This document shows positions 17,347 to 25,984 of a stretch of DNA of 64,000 bases, piece after piece. Under the pieces are notes generated by a model that had not been told where the DNA came from, searched no databases, and saw only the letters and a program-made list of their open reading frames with translations. Source of the DNA: an uncultured Bacteroidota bacterium. GTDB taxonomy: Bacteria > Bacteroidota > Bacteroidia > Flavobacteriales > Flavobacteriaceae. Location of the stretch: NCBI GenBank assembly GCA_902618245.1, contig CACMZR010000002.1:1-64000 (forward strand), read 5' to 3'. Every line of letters begins with the position of its first letter. The first letter of the stretch is position 1. Both the position numbers and the translations under genes were made by a program.

Positions 17347-18498
17347 TTAGTTCAATCTTTTGATTGCGTTGTACCATCTTTGTGGTATGTTATCCAAAAT
17401 AGCAGAGTCATAATCTTCTTTTGTGCATGCTAATAACGTTGAAGTTTTTGTTTTATTATCTAAATATGAATCATTTGTTAATTCCATCCACCATCTATCA
17501 CTTTTCTTGCTTTTATAAAATATTATCGTTTGGTTTGAAAGTGTTACCGAATATTTTAAAAACCCATTATCAATATTTACCGGATATTCATTAAACCTGT
17601 AGTACACTCCTTCAATAAAATACCAAATGATTTGAGCTAGCAATTGATCCATCATAGGGGTTGATGAAATTTCATAAATCCCAAAAAAACTTACTCTATC
17701 ACTAATTCCTGCATACCGGCTAAGGGCACAAATAGATCTTGAATCAATTCCATTAGGATGTCCTTTTAATGGATCTGCCAAAGCATCCCATGATAAACAC
17801 TTCATGTCAAATCCTACAATATCAGCATCACGAAATACTGGTTCTGATAGTTTTATATTGTCAAGTAATTGCCCTAAACGAATTCCATCAAAGTATAATT
17901 TATCCATAAGATCTTTTTCTTCTATTGCACAGTAATAGCTCTGATAACCCATATTTGTGTAATTATTTAGTACGTTAGGTTTTTCCATGATTATTTTACT
18001 CATATATGATCTCCCCGAAATTAGTTCGTCCTCTTGTGAAAAGTCAAAAGAGCGATCCACCGAAACCATATTAACCAATTGTTTGAAATCTTGATATACT
18101 TGATACAAAGGAAATATCAAGTCATGGCTCCCTCCAATAAAAATTGGAATTATATTCATTTGCTTCAAGTGATATCCAATTTCTTTAATTGCAAAGTAAG
18201 TATCGTTAACATTAGCTCCATTAGGAAGGTCCCCTAGATCAGCTATTTTTAAGCTCCAATTTCCTGGATATAATTCATAAAAAACTTTTCTGAAGTTATT
18301 TACTTTATAACTGTCATTTACAAAAAAACTATTCCTTGTTTCAGATAAACCAATAATAACTATATGAAGTCCCTTGAGTTCAGGCAATCCAGAGTTTTTA
18401 GTATGTATCAAGATGTTTTTACCCAAAATTTGCTTTGGTAAAATTGATCCACCTTGAAGGAATTCATAATCAACCGGTTGAAGAAGCTCTAAACTCAT
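17347..18498 (-). CDS. Arginase/formimidoylglutamase-fold protein with degenerate metal site
   Basis: 383 aa protein of the ureohydrolase (arginase) superfamily, usually annotated formimidoylglutamase in Flavobacteriia. The fold landmarks are present but the manganese ligands are mostly lost: GGDHS is GGSHD (122-126), DAHxD is DRSFD (148-152), and DxDxxDP is FDMKCLSWD (230-238). Catalysis as an arginase or formimidoylglutamase is therefore doubtful. It lies between topA and gldK, 9 bases after topA. I recall the same neighbourhood in other flavobacteria, which suggests a role tied to the gliding/secretion locus rather than histidine breakdown; no hut genes are present. Confidence 0.8.
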   Translation of the reverse strand: MSLELLQPVDYEFLQGGSILPKQILGKNILIHTKNSGLPELKGLHIVIIGLSETRNSFFVNDSYKVNNFRKVFYELYPGNWSLKIADLGDLPNGANVNDTYFAIKEIGYHLKQMNIIPIFIGGSHDLIFPLYQVYQDFKQLVNMVSVDRSFDFSQEDELISGRSYMSKIIMEKPNVLNNYTNMGYQSYYCAIEEKDLMDKLYFDGIRLGQLLDNIKLSEPVFRDADIVGFDMKCLSWDALADPLKGHPNGIDSRSICALSRYAGISDRVSFFGIYEISSTPMMDQLLAQIIWYFIEGVYYRFNEYPVNIDNGFLKYSVTLSNQTIIFYKSKKSDRWWMELTNDSYLDNKTKTSTLLACTKEDYDSAILDNIPQRWYNAIKRLN

Positions 18499-18507
18499 TT
18501 TTTTAGA

Positions 18508-20970
18508 TTATTTCCTTTTTTTTCTAGTACTTGAATCCCCTAAATATTTTTCCGCCTGTGATAGAGTTAATTTGGATGCATTAATTTCTTTTCCTATCTC
18601 AACTTTTTGTTTACCTCGAATAATGTGATGTCTTCCCCACCTAGCTTTTTCAATTCTTATTCCTTCTTCAGACCAATTTTGAATAATCTTATCCTTCTCT
18701 TTTTGAATTTTCTCTTGTATCAAAAACACAATATTGTCATCGCTAAGATTATCAAAATCATATTTCTTGTTAACATTTATAAAAAGACCATTCCATTTTA
18801 AATAGGGTCCAAAACGTCCAACCCCTTTTGTTACTGGCAGTTTATCATGAATATAAATTGGTGCATTAGCTTTTTGTTTATCATCAACTAATTTTATGGC
18901 TTGAGTCAGGTCAATCTCATTGGGTGTAAACTCCCTGGGAATTGAAATAAAAATACCTTTGTGCTTTAAATAAGGTCCAAATCTTCCATTGTTCACTGTA
19001 ATTTCCTCACCTTGATAGTCTCCTAAACTTTTTGGCATTTCAAAAAGTTTGAGCACTTCTTTAAAGGTTATATTTTCCAATTGCTGGTCGGGACTGAGAC
19101 TTGCAAAAATTGGTTTCTTTTCATCTTTTTGATCTCCAATTTGCGCAATTGGTCCAAACTTTCCTAAGCGAACTTTTACTATTCTTCCTGAGCTTGGATC
19201 TTGCCCAAGTATACGTTCTCCTGATTCTCTCTGAGCATTTTCCTTGACATCTTCTACAGTATTGTGAAATTTACCATAAAAAACTTTTAACATTTCTGTC
19301 CAATCTTTACCACCTCTTGCAATATCATCGAAGTTTCTTTCTACTTCTGCTGTAAAATTGAAATCAAGAATGGCTTCGAAATTATCAACAAGAAAGTCAT
19401 TTACTATAATTCCTATATCAGTTGGAACCAATTTCCCTTTATCACTTCCGAATCTCTCTTTGAGATCCTCTGATTTAATTTTCCCTCCAGTTAAAGAGAA
19501 TTGAACAAAATTCCTTTCATTGCCTTCTGATGAGCCTTTTTCTACATATTTTCTGTTTTGGATTGTAGTTATTGTTGGGGCGTAAGTAGATGGTCTACCT
19601 ATTCCTAACTCTTCCATTTTTTTTACCAAAGAAGCCTCTGAATATCTGAAAGGAGGTCTAGAAAAACGCTCTGTTGCTACAATAGAATCTAACTTGAGTT
19701 CCTCTCCAATTTTTACTTGAGGTAAAATGGTACTCTCATCATCAACTTCGTCATCTACACCCTCCAAATAAAGTTTTAAAAATCCATCAAAAGTAATTAT
19801 CTCGCCTTTAGCTGTGAAGCTGTCTTTATAGTTATCGGTTTTAATTGATATTTGTGATTTTTCAAGTTCTGCGTCTCTCATCTGAGAAGCAAGGGTTCTT
19901 CGCCATATTAATTCATATAAACGAGCTTGATCATAATCAATATTTAGATTTTTCTTTGAGAAATTCGTTGGTCGTATTGCTTCGTGAGCCTCTTGAGCAC
20001 CCTTATTCTTAGTCTTAAATTGTCTTATTTGAAGATACTTATCACCATAAGAAAGTTTGATTTGATTATTTATGTTGTTTTTTGCTTCTTCAGATAAATT
20101 TACACTATCTGTTCTCATATAAGTTATGTACCCTGCTTCATAAAGTCTTTGTGCAACATTCATGGTTTTACTAACTGAAAAATATAATTTTCTAGAAGCC
20201 TCTTGCTGGAGTGTAGATGTCGTAAAAGGTGGGGCTGGTGCTTTTTTTGCGGGTCGCTTTTTTATATCACTAACATAAAAGTTAGAAGATATATTTGTTT
20301 CTAAAAATTTGTAGGCTTCATCTTTATTTTGTAGAATTTTTTCTAGCTGAGAAGAAATAGATTTATCATTTTTTGTTTTAAAAATAGCTTTAGTTTTGAA
20401 ACTACTTTCAGTCGAAAAGGACCTAATTTCTCTTTCTCTTTCGACCAATAATCTTACTGCAACTGATTGAACACGACCTGCTGAGAGTCCACCTTTTACC
20501 TTTCGCCATAATACCGGTGAAAGCTCATATCCGACCAATCTATCAAGAATTCTTCTAGCTTGTTGAGCATTAACAAGATTATAATTTATATCTCTTGGAT
20601 TTTTTATTGCCTTTAGAATTGCATTTTTTGTTATTTCTGAAAAGACTATTCTTTTAGAATTGGAATCAGTCAATTCTAAAGTATTTGCTAAATGCCATGC
20701 TATGGCCTCTCCTTCTCTATCTTCATCACTTGCTAACCAAATTGTTTCAGCTTTTTTTGCTAGACCTTTTAGTTCCTTAACGATTTTTTTCTTGTCATCA
20801 TTTACAATATATTTTGCTGAAAAATCACCCTTTACATTTACGCCAAGCTCTTTAGAAGGTAGGTCAGCTATATGACCAAAACTCGATGCTACTTTGTAAT
20901 CTTTACCCAAAAATTTCTCAATCGTTTTTGCTTTAGCAGGGGACTCTACAATAACTAAATTTTTAGCCAT
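18508..20970 (-). CDS. topA: DNA topoisomerase I
   Basis: Type IA topoisomerase that relaxes negative supercoils, 820 aa. The TOPRIM domain begins at VIVESPAKAKTIEKFLG with the acidic motif SDEDREGEAIAWH; the active-site tyrosine lies in YITYMRTDS. The C-terminus carries repeats of the topoisomerase C-terminal type (GRFGPYLKHKGIF, GRFGPYLKWNGLF and a third degenerate copy), and no cysteine zinc fingers, as is usual in Bacteroidota. It is the first gene of a minus-strand run leading into the arginase-like gene and gldKLMN. A TACTTTTG element lies 20 bases before the ATG. Confidence 0.97.
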   Translation of the reverse strand: MAKNLVIVESPAKAKTIEKFLGKDYKVASSFGHIADLPSKELGVNVKGDFSAKYIVNDDKKKIVKELKGLAKKAETIWLASDEDREGEAIAWHLANTLELTDSNSKRIVFSEITKNAILKAIKNPRDINYNLVNAQQARRILDRLVGYELSPVLWRKVKGGLSAGRVQSVAVRLLVEREREIRSFSTESSFKTKAIFKTKNDKSISSQLEKILQNKDEAYKFLETNISSNFYVSDIKKRPAKKAPAPPFTTSTLQQEASRKLYFSVSKTMNVAQRLYEAGYITYMRTDSVNLSEEAKNNINNQIKLSYGDKYLQIRQFKTKNKGAQEAHEAIRPTNFSKKNLNIDYDQARLYELIWRRTLASQMRDAELEKSQISIKTDNYKDSFTAKGEIITFDGFLKLYLEGVDDEVDDESTILPQVKIGEELKLDSIVATERFSRPPFRYSEASLVKKMEELGIGRPSTYAPTITTIQNRKYVEKGSSEGNERNFVQFSLTGGKIKSEDLKERFGSDKGKLVPTDIGIIVNDFLVDNFEAILDFNFTAEVERNFDDIARGGKDWTEMLKVFYGKFHNTVEDVKENAQRESGERILGQDPSSGRIVKVRLGKFGPIAQIGDQKDEKKPIFASLSPDQQLENITFKEVLKLFEMPKSLGDYQGEEITVNNGRFGPYLKHKGIFISIPREFTPNEIDLTQAIKLVDDKQKANAPIYIHDKLPVTKGVGRFGPYLKWNGLFINVNKKYDFDNLSDDNIVFLIQEKIQKEKDKIIQNWSEEGIRIEKARWGRHHIIRGKQKVEIGKEINASKLTLSQAEKYLGDSSTRKKRK

Positions 20971-20989
20971 GGCTTAATAAATTTGCTCA

Positions 20990-20997
20990 CAAAAGTA
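20990..20997 (-). promoter_or_regulatory. Putative topA -7 element TACTTTTG
   Basis: Plus-strand CAAAAGTA reads TACTTTTG on the minus strand, an exact TAnnTTTG match 20 bases from the topA ATG. The rest of the roughly 210 base topA/SulP divergent gap holds no ORF or hairpin that I can support. Confidence 0.5.
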
Positions 20998-21163
20998 TGC
21001 AAGTTTTTTCTGATCTTTAAAATTTTTAAATCTAGTTACTCAAATTAAAGTGTTTTTGACATATTCAAACACCAAATTTTTTCTACAATCAAAATATTTA
21101 ATCCATTAGAGTGAATTATAAAAAAAGTAGTTAATATTTAAAACATTTTAGATACAAGAAACT

Positions 21164-21171
21164 TACTTTTG
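21164..21171 (+). promoter_or_regulatory. Putative SulP -7 element TACTTTTG
   Basis: Exact TAnnTTTG match. It ends 13 bases before an in-frame CTG at 21185, a spacing like that of trxB, mreB and surE to their ATGs, which helps place the SulP start. Confidence 0.5.
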
Positions 21172-21184
21172 TAAAAAATCCAAT

Positions 21185-22912
21185 CTGAAAAAATATTTCC
21201 CTATACTAACATGGCTGCCTGATTATAAAGGCTCAACATTCAAAAGTGATTTTATTGCTGGAATTACTGTTTCAGTCTTGCTAATCCCTCAAGGAATGGC
21301 TTATGCGCTTATAGCCGGACTACCACCAATATATGGACTATATGCGGCTCTTTCACCCCAGATTATTTATGCTATTTTGGGAACTTCCAGACAACTCGCT
21401 GTCGGACCTGTTGCAATGGACTCTCTTCTGGTTGCTGCAGGATTGGGAACAATAAGTATTTTGGGACCTGAAAATTATATTCAAACAGCAATATTATTGG
21501 CTCTTTTAGTAGGAATAATACAATTTTTATTAGGTCTCCTCAAAATGGGTTTTTTGGTTTCTTTTCTTTCTAAACCATTAATAAGAGGATTTACATCTGG
21601 TGCTGCAATAATTATTGGATTGAGTCAAATCAAACACATTCTAGGAGTTCCTTTGTTGCAAAGTAATAAGATTCAGTTGTTTGCAATTTCAATAGTGAAA
21701 TCAGAAATGGCAATTCATTATCCCACTTTAGTAATTGGTGTAATAAGTATTTTTTCCCTTCTAATTCTAAAAAAATGGAATCCAAAAGTTCCATCTGCAT
21801 TGGTTGTGGTTGTTTTAAGCTCATTATGGGTTTATTTTGGTAAACAATACGATGAGGGAGTTGCAGTAGTTGGTTTTGTTCCTAGTGGACTCCCATCATT
21901 TAATATTCCTCATTTTGAATTTGACACTATTAAAAATCTGATCCCAATCTCATTAACATTAGCAATTATCGGATATATGGAATCCATTTCAATATCAAAA
22001 ACAATTGCAGAGAAGCATAAATATTATAGACTTGACCCAAACCAGGAGCTTATCGCTTTAGGTACTTCAAATATTTTTGGTTCTTTATTCCAGTCATACC
22101 CAACAACAGGCGGATTTTCGAGAACAGCTGTAAATGATCAATCAGGAGCAAAGACTGGATTTGCCTCGATAGTTTGTGCACTAATTGTTGCTATTATACT
22201 TAGCTTTTTTACTCATTGGTTTTTTTACTTGCCAAAAGCTGTGCTGGGAGCAATAATTATTGTAGCTGTTATTCAATTAATTGATATTAAATATGCAATT
22301 AGACTCTACAATTCAAGAAAGGATGAATTCGCTGTTTTATTACTTACTTTTATTTTGACTTTATTTGTTGGAATTACCCAAGGAATCCTTTTTGGAATAA
22401 TATTATCACTTCTCCTTCTTGTTTACAGGGTATCAAAACCCCACTATGCTTTTCTTGGCAGAATTAGAAACACAAATTATTTTCAAAATATTGAGAGGTT
22501 TCCTGATGAAGTTACTGTAAGAGAAGATTTAGTGATACTAAAATTCGATGCACAACTATTTTTTGGGAATATTGAATTTTTTAAAAAATTAGTTTTTGAA
22601 GCCGTTGAAAAAAATTCAAAAAAAATCAAAGGTTTTATAATAAATGCACGATCAATAAATTACATAGATAGTACAGCTGCTGAAGAATTAGTGCTAATAA
22701 TTAAAAAACTTCAAAAAAAAGACATACGAGTAATGGTAGTAGGGGCAATAGATCCTTCAAGAGACATTATAATAAATAGTAAACTGATAGATATATTAAA
22801 AAAACAGAATTTGTTTGTCACTTCTGGAGATGCAACTGACAGCTTTGATGGTGTTTCTAAAAAAACTGCACTACAGAAAAAACTCAGTAGACAATACAAT
22901 CCAATGGATTAA
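21185..22912 (+). CDS. SulP family inorganic anion transporter with STAS domain
   Basis: Inner-membrane anion transporter (sulfate, bicarbonate or similar) with about 12-14 membrane segments and a C-terminal cytoplasmic STAS domain (around INYIDSTAAEELVLI). The ORF track begins at a TTG (21278) inside the conserved motif VLLIPQGMAYALIAGLPPIYGLYAAL. Reading upstream in frame gives LKKYFPILTWLPDYKGS and FIAGITVSV, the normal SulP N-terminus, with no in-frame ATG or GTG before the stop at 21149. CTG 21185 is the best start (575 aa, normal family length). The next gene, a persulfide-dioxygenase/rhodanese fusion, follows 22 bases later, favouring a sulfur-related substrate. Confidence 0.88.
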   Translation: MKKYFPILTWLPDYKGSTFKSDFIAGITVSVLLIPQGMAYALIAGLPPIYGLYAALSPQIIYAILGTSRQLAVGPVAMDSLLVAAGLGTISILGPENYIQTAILLALLVGIIQFLLGLLKMGFLVSFLSKPLIRGFTSGAAIIIGLSQIKHILGVPLLQSNKIQLFAISIVKSEMAIHYPTLVIGVISIFSLLILKKWNPKVPSALVVVVLSSLWVYFGKQYDEGVAVVGFVPSGLPSFNIPHFEFDTIKNLIPISLTLAIIGYMESISISKTIAEKHKYYRLDPNQELIALGTSNIFGSLFQSYPTTGGFSRTAVNDQSGAKTGFASIVCALIVAIILSFFTHWFFYLPKAVLGAIIIVAVIQLIDIKYAIRLYNSRKDEFAVLLLTFILTLFVGITQGILFGIILSLLLLVYRVSKPHYAFLGRIRNTNYFQNIERFPDEVTVREDLVILKFDAQLFFGNIEFFKKLVFEAVEKNSKKIKGFIINARSINYIDSTAAEELVLIIKKLQKKDIRVMVVGAIDPSRDIIINSKLIDILKKQNLFVTSGDATDSFDGVSKKTALQKKLSRQYNPMD

Positions 22913-22934
22913 AAAATTAAAATTAAATTTGACA

Positions 22935-24326
22935 ATGATTATTGAACAAATCTACACAGAATGTTTATCTCAAGGGGCATATTATATTCAAAGTGCTAAT
23001 GAAGCAGCTATAATTGACCCTCTAAGGGAAACAAAACCCTACATTCAAAAAGCTAAAAAAAATAATGTGAAAATAAAATTTATTTTCGAAACTCATTTTC
23101 ATGCTGACTTCGTAAGTGGCCACCTAACTCTTGCTAAAGAGACTGGTGCTAAAATTATTTTTGGCCCAAATGCTAATACTAAATATGATTCACTTATAGC
23201 AGAAGACGGACAAGAATTTAGAATTGGTGAAATTACAATTAAAGCTTTACATACTCCTGGCCATACAATGGAAAGCACAACTTATTTATTGACTGATTGT
23301 TCAAAAAAAGATATTGCTATCTTTAGTGGAGATACACTTTTTATTGGAGATGTAGGGCGTCCTGATCTAGCGCAAAAATCTAACGATTTAAGTCAAGAGG
23401 ACCTTGCTGGAATTCTTTATGATAGCCTTCGTAAAAAAATTATGCCTTTGGAGGATGATGTGTTGGTTTATCCAGCACATGGCGCAGGTTCTGCATGTGG
23501 AAAAAATTTAAGTAGCAAAACTGTAAGCACAATCGGAGAGCAGAAGAAAACTAATTATGCTCTTCGTGATAATATGTCCAAGGATGAATTTATAAGAGAA
23601 GTAACCCATGGCTTAAACCCACCACCAAATTATTTCCCTTTAAATGTAAAAATGAATAAAGAGGGTTACGATGATATAGACAAAATTATCGCATGCGGAA
23701 CAACTCCATTAGACCCAGATTCATTTGAAAATATTGCTAAAATGAAAAATGTTCTGATACTTGATGTTAGGCATCAGGAACAATTTGCTAAAGAACACAT
23801 CCCAAATTCAATATTTATTGGTATTGATGGAAGCTTTGCTCCTTGGGTTGGAACAATTATAGAAGATGTCACAAAGCCTATTTTGTTAGTAACACATGAA
23901 GATAGAGTTGAAGAGACTGTTACTAGATTAGCCCGCGTAGGTTTTGATAATTGTCTTGGATTCCTGAAAGGAGGCATAAAAACTTGGATGATGCAGGGTA
24001 AATTAATAGCAAATGTAAATGTAATTGACTCAGCTGTTTTTAAGAAATTAACTAAAAATGAAAAGTTAAAAGTATTTGATTTGCGCAAATCAGATGAATA
24101 CATTTCTGGACATATTTCAAACGCTAAAAATATTCCTCTTGACTTTGTTAATCAAAAAATAAGTAGCTTCCATTTAAAAGATTCTTTTTATACGCATTGT
24201 GCGGGAGGTTATAGAAGTATGATAGCTGCATCAATATTAAAAAGTAATGGAATTCACAATTTTACAGATATTAAAGGTGGATTTAATGCATTAAAAAGAA
24301 AAGGTTTAGAAATTTCTGTGAAATAA
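22935..24326 (+). CDS. MBL-fold persulfide dioxygenase-like protein with two rhodanese domains
   Basis: 463 aa. Residues 1-240 are an ETHE1-type metallo-beta-lactamase with metal motif THFHAD (about 53-58), the histidine of HTPGHTMEST, and GDTLFIGDVGRPDL; this family oxidises glutathione-type persulfides to sulfite. Two rhodanese domains follow. The first has lost its catalytic cysteine (loop LLVTHEDRVEE); the second keeps it (YTHCAGGYRS). The ORF track start at 22815 lies inside the SulP gene; ATG 22935 gives the proper N-terminus MIIEQIYTECLSQGAYYI. Probably co-transcribed with SulP, suggesting sulfide detoxification with sulfite/sulfate transport. That coupling is inference. Confidence 0.9.
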   Translation: MIIEQIYTECLSQGAYYIQSANEAAIIDPLRETKPYIQKAKKNNVKIKFIFETHFHADFVSGHLTLAKETGAKIIFGPNANTKYDSLIAEDGQEFRIGEITIKALHTPGHTMESTTYLLTDCSKKDIAIFSGDTLFIGDVGRPDLAQKSNDLSQEDLAGILYDSLRKKIMPLEDDVLVYPAHGAGSACGKNLSSKTVSTIGEQKKTNYALRDNMSKDEFIREVTHGLNPPPNYFPLNVKMNKEGYDDIDKIIACGTTPLDPDSFENIAKMKNVLILDVRHQEQFAKEHIPNSIFIGIDGSFAPWVGTIIEDVTKPILLVTHEDRVEETVTRLARVGFDNCLGFLKGGIKTWMMQGKLIANVNVIDSAVFKKLTKNEKLKVFDLRKSDEYISGHISNAKNIPLDFVNQKISSFHLKDSFYTHCAGGYRSMIAASILKSNGIHNFTDIKGGFNALKRKGLEISVK

Positions 24327-24429
24327 ATTTTAAAAACCATAAAAGTTAAAGTGTATATTAATATCACATACTAAAATACCGATCCAGTTATATTACCCTA
24401 AAGAAAACATTAATTTCTAGTCATTTTCA

Positions 24430-24478
24430 GATAAAAGACTGACAAAATGACAATATGATAGTCTTTTTTGTAATTTTG
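24430..24478 (+). promoter_or_regulatory. miaB promoter region with TGACA repeat element
   Basis: TGACAAAATGACA (24440-24452) lies inside a 23 base block (24430-24452) that matches 20 of 23 bases of the block upstream of groES. A -7 element TAATTTTG follows at 24471-24478, 35 bases before the miaB ATG. The repeats also sit in the loop of an AAAAGACT/AGTCTTTT inverted repeat (24433-24440 and 24460-24467), which may alternatively end the upstream transcript. Confidence 0.5.
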
Positions 24479-24513
24479 TTTATGATAAACTTATAATTAC
24501 ATCTCAGCAGTTT

Positions 24514-25983
24514 ATGGGTGCAGACAAATTTAAATCTTTGGACAATAATTTTGTATCGGAAATTCCCAATACTCGCAATTCAAATAAGCCGATAAATAAA
24601 ACTCTGAAAAGAGCTTACATTGAAAGCTACGGTTGCCAAATGAATTTTGCTGATAGTGAAATAGTGGCCTCTATTTTGATCAAAGATGGTTATACCGTAA
24701 CTAAAAAGTTAGATGAAGCTTCTTTAATTCTTGTAAATACTTGCTCAATTAGAGAGAAAGCTGAAAGAACAGTTCGCAAAAGATTAGAATATTTTGAATC
24801 TATCAAAGAAAAGAATTCTAAAATTACAGTTGGTGTGATGGGATGTATGGCAGAGCGATTAAAAAAGAAATTTCTTGAAGAGGAAAAAATTGTTGATTTA
24901 GTTGTAGGTCCTGACGCTTATAAAGACATTCCTAGGCTTTTACAAGAGGTTGAAAACGAAAATGAGGCCGTAAATGTCCTTTTGTCAAAAGACGAAACAT
25001 ATGGAGATATATCCCCTGTAAGATTAAATTCAAATGGAATATCTGCATTTGTTTCTATTACACGTGGTTGTGACAATATGTGTACCTTTTGCGTTGTTCC
25101 ATTTACTAGGGGTAGGGAAAGAAGTCGTGATCCTAAAAGTATCTTAAATGAGATTGAAGATCTGAAATATAAGGGATATAAGGAAGTTACCCTTCTAGGA
25201 CAAAATGTTGACAGCTATCTTTGGTACGGAGGTGGTTTAAAAAAAGACTTCAAAAAGGCTACCAGAATTCAGCGCAAAACTGCATTAAGATTCCACAACT
25301 TATTAAGTATTGTCGCTGAAGCATTTCCGAAAATTAGGATTCGTTTCTCCACATCTAATCCCCAAGATATGTCAATCAAGGTCATAAAAATAATGGCTAA
25401 ATATGAAAATATTTGCAATTATATACATCTTCCAGTTCAATCTGGAAGTAATAGAATTCTGAAAAAAATGAATCGTCAGCATACAATAAAAGAATATTTT
25501 CAGCTTATAGATTCAATTCGTGAAATTCTTCCTGAATGTGGAATATCTCATGATATGATTGCTGGATTCCCAACCGAAACGATTCAAGACCATCAAGATA
25601 CTCTAAAGCTAATGGATTATGTTAAGTATGACTTTGGATTTATGTTTGCATATTCGGAACGCCCCGGAACTGTGGCAGCAAAAAAAATAAATGATAATAT
25701 CGATGATAAAATCAAAAAGAAGCGTTTAAATGAAATTATTAAAAAACAGCAAAAACACAGTCTTTATAGAACCCAACAATATTTAGGTAAAATAGTTTGC
25801 GTTTTAATTGAAAAGGTTTCAAAACGATCAGAATATTTTTGGAGTGGTAGAACTCAACAAAACACCGTTGTTGTTTTCCCAAAGGAGAATTATAAACCCG
25901 GCGATTTTGTGGATGTTAAAATTAAGAGTTGTACGTCTGCAACACTAATAGGTAAGGCAATTAAAATCTCAAATCGAATTTAA
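24514..25983 (+). CDS. miaB: tRNA-2-methylthio-N6-dimethylallyladenosine synthase
   Basis: Radical SAM methylthiotransferase that adds the methylthio group to i6A37 of tRNAs reading UNN codons. 489 aa. N-terminal MTTase domain with three cluster cysteines (YGCQMNFADSE, NTCSIREKAE, GCMAER), the radical SAM motif CDNMCTFC in the middle, and a C-terminal TRAM domain (GKIVCVLIEK onward). The N-terminus has a roughly 30 residue extension before the first domain. It heads a plus-strand series: the sigma-54 activator gene begins one base after its stop. Confidence 0.96.
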   Translation: MGADKFKSLDNNFVSEIPNTRNSNKPINKTLKRAYIESYGCQMNFADSEIVASILIKDGYTVTKKLDEASLILVNTCSIREKAERTVRKRLEYFESIKEKNSKITVGVMGCMAERLKKKFLEEEKIVDLVVGPDAYKDIPRLLQEVENENEAVNVLLSKDETYGDISPVRLNSNGISAFVSITRGCDNMCTFCVVPFTRGRERSRDPKSILNEIEDLKYKGYKEVTLLGQNVDSYLWYGGGLKKDFKKATRIQRKTALRFHNLLSIVAEAFPKIRIRFSTSNPQDMSIKVIKIMAKYENICNYIHLPVQSGSNRILKKMNRQHTIKEYFQLIDSIREILPECGISHDMIAGFPTETIQDHQDTLKLMDYVKYDFGFMFAYSERPGTVAAKKINDNIDDKIKKKRLNEIIKKQQKHSLYRTQQYLGKIVCVLIEKVSKRSEYFWSGRTQQNTVVVFPKENYKPGDFVDVKIKSCTSATLIGKAIKISNRI

Positions 25984-25984
25984 T

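Noticed and set aside
22815-22934. Tracked upstream start of the MBL/rhodanese gene
   Set aside because: Lies within the SulP STAS domain and adds residues absent from the family; ATG 22935 fits.
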